Of a stretch of DNA of 64,000 bases, positions 59,817 to 64,000 are shown piece after piece. Origin of the DNA: Arthrobacter sp. ISL-28 (lineage in GTDB: Bacteria > Actinomycetota > Actinomycetes > Actinomycetales > Micrococcaceae); contig NZ_JAGGPJ010000016.1 in assembly GCF_018613875.1 (NCBI RefSeq), forward strand, positions 62,001 through 126,000. The letters run 5' to 3'. The notes below the pieces were generated by a model that was not told where the DNA came from, searched no databases, and saw nothing but the letters and a program-made list of their open reading frames with translations. The translations under genes and the position numbers were made by a program. How positions within the stretch are numbered: the stretch's first letter is position 1; each line of letters begins with the position of its first letter.

Positions 59817-60403
59817 TTTCCGCATCAAATGAAGCAGTCCCTTCCGGCGGCAGCGTCCGGCACGCTGCCGCCGGGAACGGCACTTCTCCGGCAATCGCCG
59901 ATGAGCTCGCGGAGCCGTTGACACCGGAACAGCTGGCCGCGGAGTGGGAGGAGGAACGTCCCCCGCACGCCGGCCCGCTGGCCAATGTCGCCGCCGCCGT
60001 CGCAGCAGCCGGGCTTGGCACTGCAGGCCTGATCACGTCGATGGGCATGGGGCTTGGCAGCCCCGAAAAGCCCGAGCCGGGGCTGTGGCCGTTCATCATC
60101 AGCCTCGTCATGATCACGATGTCCGTGGCCCTCCTCCTTTTCGGCCGGAAGAAGCTGGATGCCGAGGCGTTCTCATCGTCGAGCTGGCAGGTTGCCGCCG
60201 GGATAGCGACCCTGGTCGGCTTCGTCCTGGTGGTCGGAGTGACGGGCTTTGAAATCCCCACCCTGCTGCTGACCTTTATCTGGTTGAAGTTCCTGGGCAA
60301 GGAAACGTGGCGGATGTCTGTCCTGCTCAGCTTCGCCGTGACAGCCGCCTTCTACCTGATCTTCGTCGTGGCGCTTAGCGTGCCCATCCCACATCTGTTC
60401 TAG
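59813..60403 (+). CDS. Tripartite tricarboxylate transporter small membrane subunit (TctB type)
   Basis: 196 aa from the GTG at 59813, overlapping the tctC stop by GTGA. After an about 60-residue soluble start come four hydrophobic segments (ANVAAAVAAAGLGTAGLITS, LWPFIISLVMITMSVALLLF, VAAGIATLVGFVLVVGVTGF, LLSFAVTAAFYLIFVVALSV), the usual TctB layout. It partners the large TctA subunit, which begins 9 bp downstream. The soluble N-terminal part is longer than usual for TctB. Confidence 0.8.
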   Translation: MISASNEAVPSGGSVRHAAAGNGTSPAIADELAEPLTPEQLAAEWEEERPPHAGPLANVAAAVAAAGLGTAGLITSMGMGLGSPEKPEPGLWPFIISLVMITMSVALLLFGRKKLDAEAFSSSSWQVAAGIATLVGFVLVVGVTGFEIPTLLLTFIWLKFLGKETWRMSVLLSFAVTAAFYLIFVVALSVPIPHLF

Positions 60404-60411
60404 GGAATCTC

Positions 60412-61944
60412 ATGGACTTTCTTGCACCGGTCATCAATGGTTTCGGCGTCGTGCTGGAACCAACGAACCTGCTTTACTGCCTCATCGGCGTCGTTATCGG
60501 CATGCTCATCGGCGTACTGCCCGGGCTGGGCCCAGCCGCGACCATCGCCATACTCCTTCCGCTGACCTACGGCGTCGAGCCCGTCACAGCTATCATCATG
60601 CTTTCGGGCATCTTCTACGGGGCCCAGTACGGCGGAACCATCACGTCCGTGCTTCTCCGGCTGCCCGGCGAAGCATCCTCCGTGGTGACAGTCTTTGACG
60701 GCTTCGCCCTTGCCCGTCAGGGGAGGGCAGGCACGGCTCTCGGCATTGCGGCCATCGGTTCCTTCTTCGGCGGCACGGTCGCGATCATCGGACTGACCCT
60801 TTTGGCACCGATCGTCGCCGGATTCGCGCTCGACTTCGGCCCCCCGGAATACACTGCCCTGGCCATGCTGGGCATCCTGCTGGTGGCAACAGTCAGCAAC
60901 GGTAGCAAGCTGAAGTCCATCATCGCGGCTTCCCTCGGACTGCTGCTGGCAACGGTCGGACGCGACACGTTCACCGGCGAGGCGCGGTTCACGTTCGACA
61001 ACCTGTCCCTCGCCGACGGCCTCGACTTCGTGCCGATCGCCATGGGCATCTTCGGCCTGGGTGAAATCCTGTACAACCTTGAGGAGCGCCACAACAAGGT
61101 CCAGGCGCCGGCCAAGGTGGCGAACGTCTGGCCCTCCCGCAAGGACCTGAAGGAATCGTCCGGGGCAATCGGCAGGGGCTCCGTGCTGGGCTTCTTCCTC
61201 GGGATTCTGCCCGGCGGCGGCGCAACAATCGCCTCACTCGCGGCCTACGCCATGGAGAAGAAGCGGGCCAGGAACCCCGAACGCTTCGGCCGTGGCGCCG
61301 TCGAAGGTGTTGCCGCGCCGGAAAGCGCCAACAACGCCGCGGCCACGTCCTCCTTCATTCCGCTCCTGACCCTTGGCATTCCCGCCAATGCCACGATGGC
61401 CATCATCTTCGGCGCGCTGCTGATCCAGGGCGTCACGCCCGGGCCGCAGCTCGTCCAGAACGATCCGGAACTCTTCTGGGGCGTGGTCAACTCGATGTAC
61501 ATCGGCAACATCCTGCTGCTTATCATGAGCATCCCCCTGGTCGGCATCTTCGTGAAGATACTGCGGGTCCGGGCGGCTATCCTCGCCCCGATCACGGTGC
61601 TCATCACGCTGATCGGTGTCTACACCATCAACAACAGCATCTTTGATATCTGGCTGGTCATCGCCTTCGGCCTTCTCGGATACATGATGAAAAAGTTCGG
61701 CTTCGAGCCCGGCCCGCTGGTCCTGGCCTTCGTCCTCGGTTCCCTCCTCGAGGAAAACCTGAGGCGCTCCCTCCTTGTCTTCGGAGGCGATCCCGCCGGT
61801 TTCGTTGGCCGGCCCATCTCCGGTGTCCTGCTGCTCGCTTTCCTTGCGGTGATGCTCTTGCCGCTGCTCCAGAAGGCCGTCAGGAAGACCCGCACCCCCG
61901 CACGCCCGGTTGAGGCGCTGCACGAGGAAAAGGAACGAGTATGA
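60412..61944 (+). CDS. Tripartite tricarboxylate transporter large permease (TctA type)
   Basis: 510 aa, with about twelve membrane segments. The TctA signatures are present: VIGMLIGVLPGLGPAATIAI near residue 27, SGIFYGAQYGGTITSVLLRL, PGEASSVVT, FFLGILPGGGATIASLAAYA near residue 262 and PLLTLGIPANATMAIIFGAL. It carries the solute with TctB across the membrane. It overlaps the universal stress gene by ATGA. Confidence 0.92.
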   Translation: MDFLAPVINGFGVVLEPTNLLYCLIGVVIGMLIGVLPGLGPAATIAILLPLTYGVEPVTAIIMLSGIFYGAQYGGTITSVLLRLPGEASSVVTVFDGFALARQGRAGTALGIAAIGSFFGGTVAIIGLTLLAPIVAGFALDFGPPEYTALAMLGILLVATVSNGSKLKSIIAASLGLLLATVGRDTFTGEARFTFDNLSLADGLDFVPIAMGIFGLGEILYNLEERHNKVQAPAKVANVWPSRKDLKESSGAIGRGSVLGFFLGILPGGGATIASLAAYAMEKKRARNPERFGRGAVEGVAAPESANNAAATSSFIPLLTLGIPANATMAIIFGALLIQGVTPGPQLVQNDPELFWGVVNSMYIGNILLLIMSIPLVGIFVKILRVRAAILAPITVLITLIGVYTINNSIFDIWLVIAFGLLGYMMKKFGFEPGPLVLAFVLGSLLEENLRRSLLVFGGDPAGFVGRPISGVLLLAFLAVMLLPLLQKAVRKTRTPARPVEALHEEKERV

Positions 61945-62342
61945 CAATTCTGGTCGGCTATGTGCCCACCCCTGAAGGCGAGGCGGCGCTAGAGGCAGGC
62001 ATTGCCGAAGGCCGGCTGCGACGCGAGAGCATCGTCATTCTGAATTCACCGCGCAAGGGAGCACCCGTGGACGCTGCCCTCGCCTCGGTGGAACAGGTCG
62101 CCGAGCTGCTGCGGCGGGCCGAAGTGGCCGGAGTCCAGGCCACGATCCGGCAGCCCGGCCACACCGACGATCTGACCGACGAGTTTATTGACATCGCCGA
62201 CGAAATCGACGCTTCCCTGATCGTCATTGGCCTCCGCAGGAGGTCGCAGGTAGGGAAGTTCATCCTCGGAAGCCACTCCCAACGGATCCTGCTGCAGGCC
62301 GACCGGCCAGTGCTGGCAGTCAAAGTCCGGGAAAGACCCTAA
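61941..62342 (+). CDS. Universal stress protein (UspA) domain protein
   Basis: 133 aa. TILVGYVPTPEGEAALEAGI at the start and the ATP-loop-like LIVIGLRRRSQVGKFILGSH, SQRILLQADRPVLAV at the end are the UspA fold. It overlaps tctA by four bases, so it is translated with the transporter; such partners may sense nucleotide state for the transporter, but that is inference. Confidence 0.85.
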   Translation: MTILVGYVPTPEGEAALEAGIAEGRLRRESIVILNSPRKGAPVDAALASVEQVAELLRRAEVAGVQATIRQPGHTDDLTDEFIDIADEIDASLIVIGLRRRSQVGKFILGSHSQRILLQADRPVLAVKVRERP

Positions 62343-62416
62343 CCCCCACCCATTGCAGTCCACGCCCGGCAGCTACCTCATCCGCCCGGGCTATGAAGCC
62401 AGGAGTTAACAGCGCC

Positions 62417-63709
62417 GTGAACCACCCTCTCAGCCCAATCGGGCCACACCGCATCAAGGACATCGCCGTCACCCCGGTGGCATTCAAGGATCCGCCCCTT
62501 CTTAACGCGGTGGGCGTGCACGAGCCGTTTGCGCTGCGGGCCATCGTGGAAATCACCACGGACGCCGGCACCTCGGGCCTCGGCGAGACCTACGGGGACG
62601 CCCCGCACCTGAGCCGGCTGCAACTCGCCGCAGAGGCCCTGGCCGGGACCGACGTCTTCAACATCAATGAGATGCGCCAGCGGGTCACCAGGGCTCTCAA
62701 CGCCGACACCACCGTCGGCGGCCACGGGATGTCGGGCATGGTGACCGGCTCCAGCACGCCTGACCGGGTGCTGTCGCCCTTCGATGTGGCTGCTCTGGAT
62801 ATCCAGGGAAAGGTTCTTGGGCGTCCTGTAAGCGACCTGCTCGGAGGTGCGGTCCGGGACGAGATTCCCTTCAGCGGATACCTTTTCTACAAATGGGCAG
62901 GGCACCCCGGCCACGAGGAGGACTCCTGGGGAGCGGCGCTGGATCCGGAAGGAATCGTCCGGCAGGCCCGCCGCATGGTGGACGAGTTCGGATTCACCGC
63001 CCTGAAGCTCAAGGCAGGCGTGTTCCCTCCCGAGCAGGAAGTGGAGGCCATCAGGGCACTCCGGGCCGAATTCCCGCACCTGCCGCTGCGCATCGACCCC
63101 AATGCAGCCTGGACGGTAGACACCTCCATTCGGGTGGGCAAGGAACTCGACGGGGTCCTGGAATATCTTGAGGACCCCACGCAGGGCCTCGCCGGCATGG
63201 CTGAGGTGCGCCGCAACGTGTCCATGCCCCTCGCGACCAACATGTGCGTCGTCAGCTTCGGCGATGTGCCTCCATCCATTGAAGCCGGCGCCGTGGACGT
63301 CATCCTCTCGGACCACCACTTCTGGGGCGGCCTTCGGCGGTCCCAAGCCCTTGCCGGCATATCGGAAACCTTTGGCCTTGGGTTGTCCATGCACTCCAAC
63401 TCGCACCTGGGCATCAGCCTGGCCGCCATGGTTCATCTGGCCGCCGCCACCCCGAACCTGGACTATGCGTGCGATACACACTGGCCGTGGAAGGACCCCG
63501 GGGAAGATGTCATCATTCCCGGCCCCCTCGTTTTCCGCAACGGCGCGGTCGGCGTTCCAACCGCACCCGGACTGGGTGTGGAACTGGACCGAGATGCCCT
63601 GGCCCGCCTCCACGAGCAGTACCTGCAGTCTGGCATGCTCAACCGCGACGACACCGGCTACATGCAGAGCCTCCACCCCGACTATGAACTGATAACGCCG
63701 CGGTGGTGA
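62417..63709 (+). CDS. gudD: Glucarate dehydratase (enolase superfamily)
   Basis: 430 aa from the GTG at 62417, chosen because AGGAG lies 11 nt upstream; an ATG at 62393 would add eight residues. Active-site landmarks are ALKLKAGVFPPEQEV (lysine), LRIDPNAAW (aspartate), YLEDPTQGL, LATNMCVV, DHHFWGGLR and LSMHSNSHLGISLAAMVH with the catalytic histidine. It dehydrates D-glucarate (or L-idarate) to 5-dehydro-4-deoxyglucarate. It follows the UspA gene by 74 bp in the tct operon; the next enzyme of the pathway starts at 63885. Confidence 0.9.
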   Translation: MNHPLSPIGPHRIKDIAVTPVAFKDPPLLNAVGVHEPFALRAIVEITTDAGTSGLGETYGDAPHLSRLQLAAEALAGTDVFNINEMRQRVTRALNADTTVGGHGMSGMVTGSSTPDRVLSPFDVAALDIQGKVLGRPVSDLLGGAVRDEIPFSGYLFYKWAGHPGHEEDSWGAALDPEGIVRQARRMVDEFGFTALKLKAGVFPPEQEVEAIRALRAEFPHLPLRIDPNAAWTVDTSIRVGKELDGVLEYLEDPTQGLAGMAEVRRNVSMPLATNMCVVSFGDVPPSIEAGAVDVILSDHHFWGGLRRSQALAGISETFGLGLSMHSNSHLGISLAAMVHLAAATPNLDYACDTHWPWKDPGEDVIIPGPLVFRNGAVGVPTAPGLGVELDRDALARLHEQYLQSGMLNRDDTGYMQSLHPDYELITPRW

Positions 63710-63774
63710 ATGACCGGAACAGCCCTCCGGGAAGCAGAACCACCGACTGACCCCGCTGCACAGCGATGCACAAA

Positions 63775-63830
63775 GGGTATCAACCCATACATAAATAGGC
63801 TTAGACAGACATTGAAGGGCTGCCTAGTCT
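63775..63830 (+). promoter_or_regulatory. LysR-type control element and promoter before the kdgD-like gene
   Basis: 63775-63814 (GGGTATCAAC...ATACATAAATAG...CTTAGACAGACATTG) matches 58661-58700 at 30 of 40 positions. A -35-like TTAGAC at 63801 and -10-like TAGTCT at 63825 follow with an 18-bp spacer, about 55 bp before the GTG at 63885. Confidence 0.75.
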
Positions 63831-63884
63831 GAATTGGAACCACACCACTCCGCCGCCCGCGGCGCCAACTTCAAGGACCATCCC

Positions 63885-64000
63885 GTGGCAAAGTACTCAC
63901 CCCAGGAACTCGCAAACATCCTCAAGGAAGGGCTGCTCTCCTTCCCGGTCACGTCATTCGACGCGCAGCTCCAGTTCGACGAGGAAAACTACCGCAAGCA
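63885..64000 (+). CDS. kdgD: 5-dehydro-4-deoxyglucarate dehydratase, N-terminal part; gene runs off the right edge
   Basis: The first 38 codons from the GTG at 63885 (AAGGA upstream): AKYSPQELANILKEGLLSFP, then VTSFDAQLQFDEENYRK. This matches the start of the DapA-family KDG dehydratase, which converts 5-dehydro-4-deoxyglucarate to alpha-ketoglutarate semialdehyde and carbon dioxide. It follows glucarate dehydratase with its own LysR-type control element. Only the N-terminus is visible, so catalytic residues cannot be checked. Confidence 0.8.
   Translation, partial: MAKYSPQELANILKEGLLSFPVTSFDAQLQFDEENYRK

Overview
The window is about 64 kb of high-GC DNA with dense, mostly leftward operons, Shine-Dalgarno sites of the AGGAG type, several apparently leaderless genes (a TAnnnT -10 box about 6-7 nt before the start codon), GTG/TTG starts, a DtxR/IdeR-type iron box and an actinobacterial-style c-di-AMP riboswitch. 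Protein content (DUF4193, DUF5997, DesA3-like desaturase with its reductase, putrescine oxidase of the Micrococcus type, MHS and ACS transporters) points to a soil actinobacterium of the Micrococcaceae, most like Arthrobacter/Pseudarthrobacter. No rRNA, tRNA, CRISPR array, phage or intact insertion sequence was seen. It reads as a chromosomal catabolic region with many local regulators.

1-12.3 kb: a sugar/uronate cluster. It holds the start of uronate isomerase (uxaC), two paralogous LacI regulators, two Gfo/Idh/MocA oxidoreductases, two xylose-isomerase-like TIM-barrel enzymes and a peptide-type ABC importer in which one permease is fused to one ATPase. Four copies of a 16-bp LacI-type operator tie the cluster together. 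The enzyme set resembles known oxidation/elimination/hydration/reduction routes for glycosides or anhydrosugars, but the substrate is unknown.

12.3-32.7 kb: mixed housekeeping. An MHS transporter, a PepSY-like protein, a YbhB-type protein, a PfkB kinase, a fatty acid desaturase plus ferredoxin-type reductase, an M16 peptidase, an alpha/beta hydrolase, a RelA/SpoT-domain synthetase, a riboswitch-controlled NlpC/P60-like protein, small conserved proteins, a truncated LacI, an SDR-MFS pair, a PHP phosphoesterase and a VOC protein.

32.7-39.3 kb: an oxidative sugar-acid module (FucD-like dehydratase, alpha-ketoglutarate semialdehyde dehydrogenase, XylX-like 2-keto-3-deoxy acid dehydratase) with a GntR regulator and an ACS-family transporter. 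One 28-bp operator lies in front of both the enzyme operon and the transporter. 39.6-43.5 kb: polyamine uptake and oxidation (APC permease, putrescine oxidase, divergent TetR with a perfect 21-bp operator).

43.5-51.7 kb: a large adenylation/carrier/acyltransferase fusion protein, a decayed gene, an iron-regulated Tp34/P19-like lipoprotein, and a sugar MFS transporter with a downstream LacI and a perfect 16-bp palindrome in its promoter. 51.8-57.7 kb: a 5-oxoproline cluster (DUF1445 protein, GntR, biotin carboxylase-BCCP, PxpB-PxpC fusion, PxpA) joined by ATTGTTCAACAAT sites. 57.8-64 kb: a glucarate cluster (LysR, TctCBA transporter, UspA, glucarate dehydratase, start of 5-dehydro-4-deoxyglucarate dehydratase). 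A 40-bp near-identical element precedes both rightward transcription units. Its product, alpha-ketoglutarate semialdehyde, would be finished by the dehydrogenase at 33.9 kb, so the sugar-acid modules probably converge on 2-oxoglutarate.
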